Assembly: GCF_905220705.1 (NCBI RefSeq)
Contig: NZ_CAJNAT010000012.1
Coordinates: 1 to 64,000, forward strand
Origin: Paraburkholderia domus
GTDB taxonomy: Bacteria > Pseudomonadota > Gammaproteobacteria > Burkholderiales > Burkholderiaceae
Direction: 5' to 3'
DNA: 64,000 bases
In this document: in pieces, positions 8,420-18,597 of the stretch
Layout: every line of letters begins with the position of its first letter
Numbering within the stretch: the stretch's first letter is position 1
Program-made: the position numbers and the translations under genes
The notes under the pieces: generated by a model
Told to the model about the DNA's origin: nothing
Databases searched by the model: none
Seen by the model: the letters and a program-made list of their open reading frames with translations, nothing else

Positions 8420-9997
8420 ATGCGTTTTCTGCGTTTCCTCAAGATTTTCTTTACGGTCATCCGCTTCGGTCTCGATGAGATGATGCTCAGCCGTGTCAAC
8501 GACCGGCGTGTGCGTCTGCTGTTGCGTATCACCACGATCGGCCGCAAGTTCGACGCGCCGCCGGGCGTGCGCTTGCGGCTCGCACTCGAAAGCCTCGGGC
8601 CGATCTTCGTCAAGTTCGGGCAGGTGCTATCCACGCGGCGCGATTTGCTGCCGGTCGATATCGCGAACGAACTGGCGAAGCTGCAGGATCAGGTGCCGCC
8701 GTTCGACTCGGCGGTGGCGATCGGATTGGTCGAGAAGTCGCTTGGCGCCCCGGTCGACGTGCTGTTCGACGATTTCGAGCGGGTGCCGGTGGCGAGTGCG
8801 TCGATTGCGCAGGTTCACTTTGCGAAGGTGAAAGCAGGGCAGCACGCGGGCAAGGCGGTCGCCGTAAAGGTGTTGCGACCGAACATGTTGCCGGTGATCG
8901 ACTCTGACCTGGCATTGCTGCGCGACATCGCCGTGTGGGCTGAGCGCCTGTGGGCAGACGGCAAGCGCCTCAAGCCGCGCGAGGTGGTTGCCGAATTCGA
9001 CAAGTATCTGCACGACGAACTCGATCTGATGCGCGAAGCGGCGAACGGCAGCCAGTTGCGCCGCAACTTCGCCGGGCTCGATCTGCTGCTCGTGCCGGAA
9101 ATGTACTGGGAATTCTGCACGCCCACGGTGCTGGTGATGGAGCGCATGGTCGGCGTGCCGATCAGCCAGGTGGAGACGCTGCGCGCGGCGGGTGTCGACA
9201 TTCCGAAGCTGGCGCGCGAAGGCGTCGAGATTTTCTTCACCCAGGTGTTCCGCGATGGCTTTTTTCACGCCGACATGCACCCGGGCAACATCCAGGTGAG
9301 CCTCGATCCGGCGCACTTTGGCCGTTATATCGCGCTCGACTTCGGCATCATCGGTGCGCTGTCGGACTTCGATAAGAACTACCTCGCCCAGAACTTTCTC
9401 GCTTTTTTCAAGCGCGACTATCACCGCGTCGCCACGCTGCATCTGGAGTCCGGCTGGGTGCCGCCTACGACTCGGGTCGAAGAACTGGAAAGCGCGATCC
9501 GCGCGGTTTGCGAACCCTATTTCGACCGCGCGTTGAAGGATATATCGCTCGGCCAGGTGCTGATGCGCCTGTTCTCGACCTCGCGCCGCTTCAACGTGGA
9601 AATTCAGCCGCAACTGGTGCTGCTGCAAAAAACCATGCTGAACGTGGAAGGGCTGGGCCGCTCGCTCGATCCTGAACTGGATCTGTGGAAGACGGCCAAG
9701 CCCTATCTCGAACGCTGGATGAACGAGCAGATCGGTCTGCGCGGGTGGTACGAGCGGCTGAAGATCGAGGCGCCGCAGTGGAGCAAGACGCTACCGCAGT
9801 TGCCGCGCCTGATTCACCACGTGCTGGCCGCGCGCCACGACAATACGCGCGGCGCAAATGACGACATGATTCACCAGATTCTGCTCGAACAGAAGCGCAC
9901 CAACCGGTTGTTGCAAGGATTGCTGCTGTTCGGCGTGGCAGTCGGTGTCGGCGCTGTGCTGGCGCGGGCGTTTCTGGCGTTCGCTAACGGCGGTTGA
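8420..9997 (+). CDS. ubiB: Ubiquinone biosynthesis kinase-like protein UbiB
   Basis: A 525-residue ABC1/ADCK/UbiB atypical kinase. It shows the KxGQ motif (VKFGQVLSTRRDLLP, K65-Q68), the Ala-rich nucleotide loop VASASIAQVHFAKV, an invariant lysine in KAVAVKVLRP, the catalytic loop HADMHPGNIQV and the metal-binding LDFG. A C-terminal hydrophobic anchor (LLQGLLLFGVAVGVGAVLAR) matches UbiB membrane anchoring. It works with UbiJ and other Ubi proteins, probably extracting lipid quinone intermediates. Length and order beside ubiE/ubiJ fit the family. Confidence 0.95.
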   Translation: MRFLRFLKIFFTVIRFGLDEMMLSRVNDRRVRLLLRITTIGRKFDAPPGVRLRLALESLGPIFVKFGQVLSTRRDLLPVDIANELAKLQDQVPPFDSAVAIGLVEKSLGAPVDVLFDDFERVPVASASIAQVHFAKVKAGQHAGKAVAVKVLRPNMLPVIDSDLALLRDIAVWAERLWADGKRLKPREVVAEFDKYLHDELDLMREAANGSQLRRNFAGLDLLLVPEMYWEFCTPTVLVMERMVGVPISQVETLRAAGVDIPKLAREGVEIFFTQVFRDGFFHADMHPGNIQVSLDPAHFGRYIALDFGIIGALSDFDKNYLAQNFLAFFKRDYHRVATLHLESGWVPPTTRVEELESAIRAVCEPYFDRALKDISLGQVLMRLFSTSRRFNVEIQPQLVLLQKTMLNVEGLGRSLDPELDLWKTAKPYLERWMNEQIGLRGWYERLKIEAPQWSKTLPQLPRLIHHVLAARHDNTRGANDDMIHQILLEQKRTNRLLQGLLLFGVAVGVGAVLARAFLAFANGG

Positions 9998-10020
9998 TCC
10001 AGATCCATGCGAGGTATCCC

Positions 10021-10644
10021 ATGAGCGACCCGAACCCGCCTTCCGCGCCCGATTTCGCGACCCGCGATCCCAACTCGCCTGAGTTCTGGGACGAGCGCTT
10101 CGAACGCCATTTCACTCCGTGGGATCAGGCGGGCGTGCCGGCGGCGTTCCAGTCATTTGCCGAAAGGCATCGCGACGCTGCGGTATTGATTCCGGGTTGC
10201 GGCAGTGCCTACGAAGCACTATGGCTGGCGCAGCAAGGTAATCCAGTCCGGGCGATCGATTTTTCGCCGGCCGCCGTCGCCGCGGCACGCGAACAGTTGG
10301 GCGCGCAGCATGCGCAGCTGGTCGAGCAGGCTGATTTTTTCGCTTACGAGCCGCCGTTCGCGCCGGCATGGGTCTACGAACGTGCGTTCCTGTGTGCGCT
10401 GCCGTTGGAGCGCCGCGCAGACTACGCGCGACAGATGGCCGAATTGTTGCCCGACGGTGCGTTGCTGGCGGGCTTCTTTTTCCTCGGCGCGACGCCGAAA
10501 GGGCCGCCGTTCGGTATCGAGCGCGCCGAACTCGAAGCGTTGCTTACACCGAACTTCGATCTGATCGAAGACGAAGCCGTGCACGATTCGATCGCCGTCT
10601 TTGCCGGACGCGAGCGCTGGATGACCTGGCGCCGCCGCGCCTGA
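10021..10644 (+). CDS. TPMT-family SAM-dependent methyltransferase
   Basis: A 207-residue class I methyltransferase. It starts MSDPNPPSAPDFATRDPNSP and has FWDERFERHFTPWDQAGVP and SAM motif I in VLIPGCGSAYEALWLAQQG, the pattern of the thiopurine S-methyltransferase family. Members methylate thiols, selenium or tellurium compounds; the natural substrate cannot be told here. An upstream in-frame TTG at 9994 overlaps ubiB, but ATG 10021 fits family N-termini better. It lies 23 bases after ubiB. Confidence 0.8.
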   Translation: MSDPNPPSAPDFATRDPNSPEFWDERFERHFTPWDQAGVPAAFQSFAERHRDAAVLIPGCGSAYEALWLAQQGNPVRAIDFSPAAVAAAREQLGAQHAQLVEQADFFAYEPPFAPAWVYERAFLCALPLERRADYARQMAELLPDGALLAGFFFLGATPKGPPFGIERAELEALLTPNFDLIEDEAVHDSIAVFAGRERWMTWRRRA

Positions 10645-10771
10645 AGGCGCCGTCGCGCGTGACGCTGGCTCGGACCGTACTTGATTCAATCGCGGCCGCC
10701 CCCATCTAATCGGACGGCGGTTGCGCATGGCGCTTGTCCCCAAATTCCGGGGGAGGGGTGTCGTTTGCGGC

Positions 10772-10777
10772 TATAAT
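10772..10777 (+). promoter_or_regulatory. Consensus -10 box (TATAAT)
   Basis: A perfect TATAAT lies 45 bases before the FmdB-type zinc-ribbon gene start. No good -35 box was found at 16-18 bases spacing, but the position suits a promoter for the zinc ribbon, DUF502 and aspS genes. Confidence 0.5.
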
Positions 10778-10822
10778 TCAAGGCTTTGCAAGCGTTTACA
10801 AGATTTCAGTAGGGAAAAGTTC

Positions 10823-11227
10823 ATGCCGATCTACGCTTATCGTTGCGAGTCATGCGGCTTCGGGAAGGACGTGCTTCAGAAGATGAGCGACCCCCAGTTG
10901 ACGCAGTGTCCCGAGTGCGGGAAAGACACCTTTCGCAAGCAGGTGACTGCAGCAGGTTTCCAGTTGAAGGGTTCCGGCTGGTATGTAACCGATTTCCGCG
11001 GCGGTAACAGCGGCGCGGGCGCGCCGGCCAAGCCCGACGCGAATGGCGCCTCGAATGCGAATTCGGGCGAAAACGCTACAGCCGGGAATGACGGCGCAGC
11101 GAAATCCGACACGGCTTCGGCCAACGGCACAGCCGCCGCCGCTTCATCGGGCGCAGCCGCAACGCCTGCCGCGCCCGCTGCCGCACCAGCCGCATCGGCG
11201 AGTTCGAGCGGTTCTGGCGGCGCCTAG
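10823..11227 (+). CDS. FmdB-family zinc ribbon protein
   Basis: A 134-residue protein beginning MPIYAYRCESCGFGKDVLQK. Two CxxC pairs (CESC, CPEC) form the FmdB/CxxC_CxxC_SSSS zinc ribbon over residues 1-55, followed by FQLKGSGWYVTDF. The C-terminal half is Ala/Ser/Gly/Asn-rich and probably disordered. Its function is undefined; it may be regulatory. ATG 10823 was chosen over an upstream frame start because the zinc ribbon starts directly at this methionine. It precedes a DUF502 gene and aspS, a conserved betaproteobacterial order. Confidence 0.88.
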   Translation: MPIYAYRCESCGFGKDVLQKMSDPQLTQCPECGKDTFRKQVTAAGFQLKGSGWYVTDFRGGNSGAGAPAKPDANGASNANSGENATAGNDGAAKSDTASANGTAAAASSGAAATPAAPAAAPAASASSSGSGGA

Positions 11228-11302
11228 TGGGACTGCCGCCCTCAGGGGCGGCGCACATGCCGCGCGTCGGGTATCGGCTCGCGCGGCTTTCTGGCGGTAC
11301 AC

Positions 11303-11959
11303 ATGACGACGAAAAAAACGACGCTCAAATCGGTGTTCCTGACTGGCCTGCTGGTGCTGGTGCCTTTGGCTATCACACTGTGGGTGCTCGGCCTGATCAT
11401 CGGCACGATGGACCAGACGCTGTTGCTGCTGCCGACCTCATGGCAGCCGGAGCGCGCGCTCGGTTTCCGTTTGCCGGGCCTCGGCGCGGTGCTGACGCTG
11501 GCGTTCATCTTTGTCGTCGGGTTGTTGACGCAAAACTTCATCGGGCAGAAGCTCGTGAAGTGGTGGGAAGTCGTGGTTGCTCACATTCCGGTGGTCGGCC
11601 CGATCTACACCAGCGTCAAACAGGTGTCGGACACCTTGTTGTCGAGCAGCGGCAATGCGTTTCGCAAGGCGCTCCTGATCGAGTACCCGCGCCGCGGTTC
11701 CTATACGATTGCGTTTCTGACCGGCATTCCGGGCGGCGACGTGGTCAACCACCTGAAAGAAGATCACGTCAGCGTGTATGTGCCGACTACGCCGAACCCA
11801 ACGTCCGGCTTCTTCCTGATGGTGCCCAAGAGCGAAGTGATCGAACTCGACATGACGGTCGACGCTGCGCTCAAGTACATCGTCTCGATGGGCGTCGTGG
11901 CGCCGTCCGCGCCGCCGGCGCCGGTGGTGCGCCGCACGACAGTCGAGCCTCCGCTGTAA
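11303..11959 (+). CDS. DUF502 family inner-membrane protein
   Basis: A 218-residue protein with two transmembrane segments near the N-terminus (SVFLTGLLVLVPLAITLWVL and ~52-75, VLTLAFIFVVGLLTQNFIG). The family pattern IPVVGPIYTSVKQVSDTLL follows, then a soluble domain ending in Pro/Ala-rich sequence. Function is unknown. It lies between the zinc ribbon gene and aspS in the same direction. Confidence 0.88.
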   Translation: MTTKKTTLKSVFLTGLLVLVPLAITLWVLGLIIGTMDQTLLLLPTSWQPERALGFRLPGLGAVLTLAFIFVVGLLTQNFIGQKLVKWWEVVVAHIPVVGPIYTSVKQVSDTLLSSSGNAFRKALLIEYPRRGSYTIAFLTGIPGGDVVNHLKEDHVSVYVPTTPNPTSGFFLMVPKSEVIELDMTVDAALKYIVSMGVVAPSAPPAPVVRRTTVEPPL

Positions 11960-12023
11960 TGCCGGTGCGCAGAGTTTGATTGCTGCGCGCCGTTCAACTA
12001 ATGCAAAACGAAAGACAAACATC

Positions 12024-13823
<1,800 letters not shown>

Positions 13824-13876
13824 GCGGGATCAAACTGAAGCTGTCTGAAAACGACAGCAGAGGTGACGAAAAAGCG

Positions 13877-13910
13877 AAACGAAAAGGCGCGTGATGCGCC
13901 TTTTTCGTTT
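13877..13910 (+). terminator. Rho-independent terminator after aspS
   Basis: Inverted repeat AAACGAAAAGGCGC / GCGCCTTTTTCGTTT with loop GTGAT and a T-rich 3' arm. It lies 54 bases after the aspS stop and just upstream of the Nudix gene. Confidence 0.85.
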
Positions 13911-14001
13911 TTTGCGTTACAGTCGAAGCAACCGGTCTCGACCGCTCATTGGACCACTCGCCGACATGTACCGCGCAAGCGTTGCGCCCAGTTTTTACGC
14001 C

Positions 14002-14502
14002 ATGCCGAAACCGCCGAAAATCCCGCAATCCGTACTTGTCGTCATTCATACGCCCTCGCTCGACGTGCTGTTGATTCGGCGTGCCGATCACGCGGATTTC
14101 TGGCAATCGGTGACCGGTTCGAAAGACCAGTTCGACGAACGCTTCATCGAGACGGCGGCGCGCGAAGTGGCCGAGGAAACTGGCATTGTGGTCGGCAGCA
14201 AGCTGGTGCCGCAAAGCGCGCTATTCGACTGGCAGTACTCGATCGAATATGAGATCTACCCTCAGTTCCGGCATCGCTACGCCGAGGGCGTGATCCACAA
14301 CACCGAGCACTGGTTCAGCCTGGAAGTGCCCGAGCAGTTGGAAGTGGCGCTCGCGCCGCGCGAGCACACCGCATTCCTGTGGCTGCCCTATGAAGAGGCG
14401 GCCTCACGCTGCTTTTCGTCGTCAAATGCCGACGCGATCCTGCAATTGCCGAAGCGGCTCGCTGGGCGCCTGAATGGCCGGCCCGAGGAGCGTGCCCGGT
14501 GA
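14002..14502 (+). CDS. nudB: Dihydroneopterin triphosphate pyrophosphohydrolase (Nudix)
   Basis: A 166-residue Nudix hydrolase starting MPKPPKIPQSVLVVIHTP. The Nudix box is complete: G-x5-E-x7-REVAEETGI within GSKDQFDERFIETAAREVAE and the residues after it. The N-terminal VLVVIHTPSLDVLLIRRAD and FWQSVTGS are typical of NudB, which removes pyrophosphate from dihydroneopterin triphosphate in folate synthesis. Upstream in-frame starts at 13891 and 13966 would add atypical residues running into the terminator. The stop overlaps the clsB start by four bases, so the two are translationally coupled. Confidence 0.85.
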   Translation: MPKPPKIPQSVLVVIHTPSLDVLLIRRADHADFWQSVTGSKDQFDERFIETAAREVAEETGIVVGSKLVPQSALFDWQYSIEYEIYPQFRHRYAEGVIHNTEHWFSLEVPEQLEVALAPREHTAFLWLPYEEAASRCFSSSNADAILQLPKRLAGRLNGRPEERAR

Positions 14503-15758
14503 GCGTCGGCGGCGCGCGCCGTTTCGCGCGACTCCGGCAATCGCTGCTCGGCCGCCGCTACTGGCAGCGCTACCGCTTTACCAGCGGCAATGACGTCAAG
14601 CTGCTGCGTTCCGGCGACGAGTTTTTCGCGGCGCTGATAGAACGCATCGACGCGGCGCAGAGCGACGTTGTCCTGGAAACCTATATCTTCTGCGACGACA
14701 ACGCTGGCCAGGACGTGAGCGCCGCGCTGGTTCGCGCGGCGGCCCGCGGCGTGAAGGTGCGCGTGATCACCGACGGCATCGGGACTGCGCGCCTGCCGAT
14801 GTTCAATGAGTGGCCGCTCGCCGGCATCGACCATCGCATTTACAACCCGCATCTGTTCGGCCGCTTCGGCTTCTCGCGTACGCATCGCAAGATCGCGGTG
14901 GTGGACGATCGGTTCGGCTATTGCGGCGGCATCAACATCGTCGACGACTACGAGAACAATGGTGAGAAGCTGCCCTACCGGCGCTGGGACTTCGCGGTAG
15001 AACTGCACGGGCCGGTGGTCGCCGATATCCGCCAGGCGTTCGAGGTGCAATGGCGGCGCATTCACCTTGGGCATCGGCCGCTGGAGTCGCTTGAGCCTGA
15101 TTTCGGGCCGAAGACCATGGCGTCCCTCGGCACCTTGCGCCGCCGCCGCCGCAATCGTAACGAGGCGCTATGGGCCGGCGGCCAGCCTTGCGTGGCCTTC
15201 GTCGCGCGTGACAACCTGATCAACCGCCGCGCCATTGAAAAGGCATATCTGACCGCCATCGGCCAGGCGCGCAGCGAAGTGCTGCTGGCCAATCCGTATT
15301 TCATGCCGGGCCGCAAGCTGCGGCGCGCGCTGGTATTCGCGGCGCGACGCGGCGTCGACGTGAAGCTCATCATCGGGCGCAAGGAGTTCAAAGCGCTCGA
15401 TTACGCGGTGCCGTTCCTGTATCGTGCGCTGCTCAAAGCCGGCGTGCAGATCGCCGAGTACGAGAAAACCCTGCTGCACGGCAAGGTCGCGGTGGTGGAT
15501 TCGAACTGGGGGACAGTCGGGTCGTCGAACCTCGACGCGCTGAGCCTGATGCTCAACAATGAAGCTAACGTGGTGCTGGTGAACGACCCGTCGATTGGTG
15601 CGTTGCGCGAAGCGATCCTCGTCGCGTTCAAGGATTCGCGCCGGATCGACGAGGCGCGCTACGAGGCCCGTCCGGCCGGCGAGCGGCTGCTCAACTGGCT
15701 GGCCTACACCGCTTACCGGGCGGCGATGAAGCTGTTGACGGTGGGTGGCTATGACTAG
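14499..15758 (+). CDS. clsB: Cardiolipin synthase B-type phospholipase D protein
   Basis: A 419-residue PLD-superfamily protein with two HKD motifs: HRKIAVVDDRFGYCGGIN (first half) and HGKVAVVDSNWGTVGSSNLD (second half). Other ClsB patterns are VLETYIFCDDNAG and LLANPYFMPG. It would make cardiolipin from phosphatidylglycerol plus another phospholipid at the inner membrane. The GTG start at 14499 overlaps the nudB stop. It lacks the N-terminal transmembrane pair of ClsA, in line with ClsB. Confidence 0.88.
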   Translation: MSVGGARRFARLRQSLLGRRYWQRYRFTSGNDVKLLRSGDEFFAALIERIDAAQSDVVLETYIFCDDNAGQDVSAALVRAAARGVKVRVITDGIGTARLPMFNEWPLAGIDHRIYNPHLFGRFGFSRTHRKIAVVDDRFGYCGGINIVDDYENNGEKLPYRRWDFAVELHGPVVADIRQAFEVQWRRIHLGHRPLESLEPDFGPKTMASLGTLRRRRRNRNEALWAGGQPCVAFVARDNLINRRAIEKAYLTAIGQARSEVLLANPYFMPGRKLRRALVFAARRGVDVKLIIGRKEFKALDYAVPFLYRALLKAGVQIAEYEKTLLHGKVAVVDSNWGTVGSSNLDALSLMLNNEANVVLVNDPSIGALREAILVAFKDSRRIDEARYEARPAGERLLNWLAYTAYRAAMKLLTVGGYD

Positions 15759-15869
15759 CGCTTCCTCCACACTCACGTAAGCGCAAGGGCGCGGTGTCAA
15801 TGAAAGGAAGCAAAAGAAGGCAAACGCCTCTAAAAAATCTCCTTCCTCTGATTGACGGATGCCGCAGAA

Positions 15870-15899
15870 TTGAAACCGGGTTAGAAACCGGTTTCTAAT
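15870..15899 (+). promoter_or_regulatory. Promoter with perfect 18-bp palindromic operator
   Basis: TTAGAAACCGGTTTCTAA at 15881-15898 is a perfect palindrome. It is flanked by TTGAAA (-35, 15870-15875) and overlaps TCTAAT (-10, 15894-15899), spacer 18. The site lies 87 bases before the TetR gene. The placement between the promoter boxes strongly suggests the operator of that TetR regulator. Confidence 0.75.
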
Positions 15900-15985
15900 A
15901 AAGTCCTTGTTTCGCGGGCGGCTGCACTCAATAATAGTACGGCCGTTCGATTTTCTTTCGGTCACATTAGAACGGTAAAAAAGCT

Positions 15986-16585
15986 ATGCGAAAAGGCGAA
16001 CAAACACGAGTCGCGATTCTCGAAGCAGCACTTGATCTGGCAAGCCGCGACGGACTGGAAGGTCTGACGATTGGGCTGCTGGCCGAGCGCATGCAGATGA
16101 GCAAAAGCGGTGTGTTCGCGCATTTCGGGTCGCGCGAGGATTTGCAGGTCGAAGTCGTGCGCGAATATCACCGTCGTTTCGAAGACGAGGTGTTTTTCCC
16201 GAGTTTGCGTGAGCCTCGTGGATTGCCGCGCTTGCGCGCGATGATTTCCCGCTGGATCGAGAAACGCATTCAGGAAGTCACCACAGGGTGCATCTACATC
16301 AGCGGCGCCGTCGAGTACGACGACCGCGGAGACAACCCGGTGCGTGAGCAACTGGTGTCGAGCGTGACGATCTGGCGTGCGGCGCTCACTCGTGCGATTT
16401 CGCAGGCGATGGAAGAAGGGCATCTGCGCGCCGATACCGATCCGCAGCTGATGCTGTTCGAACTTTACAGCGTCACGCTCGGCCTGCATCACGACGCGCG
16501 CTTCCTGCACTTGCCGGATGCGGTGCGTCTTACGTGGGCCGCGCTGGAAAAATTAATTGTTTCGTATCAGAGCGAAAGCCGTTAG
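15986..16585 (+). CDS. TetR-family regulator of the adjacent beta-oxidation genes
   Basis: A 199-residue TetR regulator. The N-terminal helix-turn-helix reads TIGLLAERMQMSKSGVFAHF (residues ~28-47), followed by a ligand-binding domain. It sits directly upstream of an acyl-CoA dehydrogenase, an HCDH-ECH fusion and a thiolase, so by context it likely represses fatty-acid degradation and releases DNA on an acyl-CoA ligand. The palindrome at 15881-15898 in its own promoter implies autoregulation. ATG 15986 is the first in frame; the acyl-CoA dehydrogenase starts about 100 bases after its stop. Confidence 0.85.
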   Translation: MRKGEQTRVAILEAALDLASRDGLEGLTIGLLAERMQMSKSGVFAHFGSREDLQVEVVREYHRRFEDEVFFPSLREPRGLPRLRAMISRWIEKRIQEVTTGCIYISGAVEYDDRGDNPVREQLVSSVTIWRAALTRAISQAMEEGHLRADTDPQLMLFELYSVTLGLHHDARFLHLPDAVRLTWAALEKLIVSYQSESR

Positions 16586-16684
16586 CAGAGCCGCCGAAAT
16601 CAAGCAGATTCAGCGGCGCTGAAAGATCCGATCCACGGACTCAGCTAACGGCCTGGCTCCTTGTCAAACTTGGGAGAGAGAGTC

Positions 16685-18472
16685 ATGGGACAGTACGCCG
16701 CGCCGCTGCGCGACATGCAATTCGTGTTGCACGAGCTGCTTAACGTCGAAGCCGAGATCAAGCAGATGCCGAAGCACGCGGATCTCGATGCGGACACGAT
16801 CAACGCCGTGCTCGAAGAGGCCGGCAAGTTCTGTTCCGAAGTGCTGTTCCCGCTCAATCACAGCGGCGACCAGGAAGGCTGCACGTACGTCGGCGACGGC
16901 GTGGTGACCACGCCGAAGGGCTTCAAGGAAGCCTATAAGCAATATGTGGAAGCCGGCTGGCCGGCACTTGGCTGCGATCCGGAATACGGCGGCCAGGGCT
17001 TGCCCGCGTTCGTCAACAACGCGCTGTACGAAATGCTGAACTCGGCAAATCAGGCGTGGACGATGTACCCGGGTCTGTCGCATGGCGCGTACGAATGTCT
17101 GCACGCGCACGGCACGCCGGAACTGCAGCAGCGCTATCTGCCGAAGCTGGTCGCAGGCGTCTGGACCGGCACGATGTGTCTGACCGAGCCGCATTGCGGC
17201 ACCGACCTCGGCATCCTGCGTACCAAGGCCGAACCGAACGGCGACGGCTCGTACGCGATCAGCGGCACCAAGATTTTCATCTCCAGCGGCGAACACGATC
17301 TCGCGGAGAACATCGTTCACCTGGTGCTCGCACGTCTGCCGGACGCACCCAAGGGTACCAAGGGTATTTCGCTTTTCATCGTGCCGAAGTTCGTGCCGAA
17401 CGAGGCGGGCGAGCCGGGCGAGCGCAACGGCGTGAAGTGCGGCTCCATCGAACACAAGATGGGTATTCACGGCAACGCGACCGCGGTGATAAATCTGGAC
17501 AACGCGAAGGGCTGGTTGGTCGGTGAGCCGAACAAGGGCTTGAACGCGATGTTCGTGATGATGAACGCCGCGCGTCTGGGCGTCGGCATGCAGAGCCTGG
17601 GCCTGACCGAAATCGGTTATCAGAATTCGTTGACGTACGCGAAAGAGCGTCTGCAAATGCGTTCGCTGACCGGCCCGAAGGCGCCGGAAAAAGCCGCTGA
17701 CCCGATCATCGTCCACCCGGACGTGCGCCGCATGCTGCTCACGCAGAAGGCCTACGCCGAAGGCGCGCGCGCGTTCTCGTACTGGTCCGCGCTGCACATC
17801 GACAAGGAACTGTCGCACGCCGACGAATCGGTGCGTAAAGAAGCTGAGGATCTGGTCGCGCTGCTCACGCCGATCCTGAAGGCATTCCTCTCGGACAACG
17901 CGTTCGAGAGCACCAACCACGCCATGCAGATCTACGGCGGCCACGGCTTCATCACCGAGTGGGGCATGGAGCAATACGTGCGCGACGCGCGTATCAACAT
18001 GATCTACGAAGGCACCAACGCGATTCAGGCGCTCGACCTGCTGGGCCGCAAGATTCTTGGCGATATGGGCGCGAAGATGAAGAAGTTCGGCAAGCTGGTG
18101 TCGGACTTTGTTGAAGCCGAAGGCGTGAAGCCGGAAATGCAGGAGTTCATCAACCCGCTCGCCGACATCGGCGACAAGGTGCAGAAGCTGACGATGGAAA
18201 TCGGCATGAAGGCGATGCAGAACCCGGACGAAGTCGGCGCTGCCGCCGTGCCGTATCTGCGCACCGTCGGCCACCTGGTGTTCTCGTACTTCTGGGCGCG
18301 CATGGCACGTATCGCGCTGAACAACGAAGCATCGGGCGATCCGTTCTACAAGGCGAAGCTCGCTACCGCACGCTTCTACTTCGCGAAGCTGCTGCCGGAA
18401 ACGGCGATGACGATCCGTCAGGCTCGCGCGGGTTCGAAGTCGATGATGGACGTCGAAGAGTCGCTGTTCTAA
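16685..18472 (+). CDS. Acyl-CoA dehydrogenase (long, C-terminal-extended DmdC/FadE-like type)
   Basis: A 595-residue FAD enzyme of the extended acyl-CoA dehydrogenase class. It shows CLTEPHCGTDLG, the FAD/acyl pattern YAISGTKIFISSGEHD, MQIYGGHGFITEWGMEQYVR with the helix around the catalytic Glu (MIYEGTNAIQALDLLGRK), and a C-terminal extra helical domain. Family members include methylmercaptopropionyl-CoA dehydrogenase (DmdC) and medium/long-chain acyl-CoA dehydrogenases; the downstream genes argue for fatty-acid oxidation. ATG 16685 has GGGAGAGAG 8 bases upstream. It is the first enzyme of the block. Confidence 0.88.
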   Translation: MGQYAAPLRDMQFVLHELLNVEAEIKQMPKHADLDADTINAVLEEAGKFCSEVLFPLNHSGDQEGCTYVGDGVVTTPKGFKEAYKQYVEAGWPALGCDPEYGGQGLPAFVNNALYEMLNSANQAWTMYPGLSHGAYECLHAHGTPELQQRYLPKLVAGVWTGTMCLTEPHCGTDLGILRTKAEPNGDGSYAISGTKIFISSGEHDLAENIVHLVLARLPDAPKGTKGISLFIVPKFVPNEAGEPGERNGVKCGSIEHKMGIHGNATAVINLDNAKGWLVGEPNKGLNAMFVMMNAARLGVGMQSLGLTEIGYQNSLTYAKERLQMRSLTGPKAPEKAADPIIVHPDVRRMLLTQKAYAEGARAFSYWSALHIDKELSHADESVRKEAEDLVALLTPILKAFLSDNAFESTNHAMQIYGGHGFITEWGMEQYVRDARINMIYEGTNAIQALDLLGRKILGDMGAKMKKFGKLVSDFVEAEGVKPEMQEFINPLADIGDKVQKLTMEIGMKAMQNPDEVGAAAVPYLRTVGHLVFSYFWARMARIALNNEASGDPFYKAKLATARFYFAKLLPETAMTIRQARAGSKSMMDVEESLF

Positions 18473-18490
18473 GGCACATACCTTTACGGC

Positions 18491-18521
18491 AAGCGCCACG
18501 CTCTCAAGAGGCGTGGCGCCT
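18491..18521 (+). other. Stable stem-loop between acyl-CoA dehydrogenase and HCDH-ECH genes
   Basis: GCGCCACGC (18493-18501) pairs perfectly with GCGTGGCGC (18511-18519). No T-run follows, so this is not a classical terminator. It may stabilise the upstream message or reduce read-through within the operon. Confidence 0.6.
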
Positions 18522-18597
18522 TCCACCGTCACAAGCCACACATCGCGAAACGTGCGAGACACATTCGCGACACTGCATAACTCCCCGGAGGAACGAC

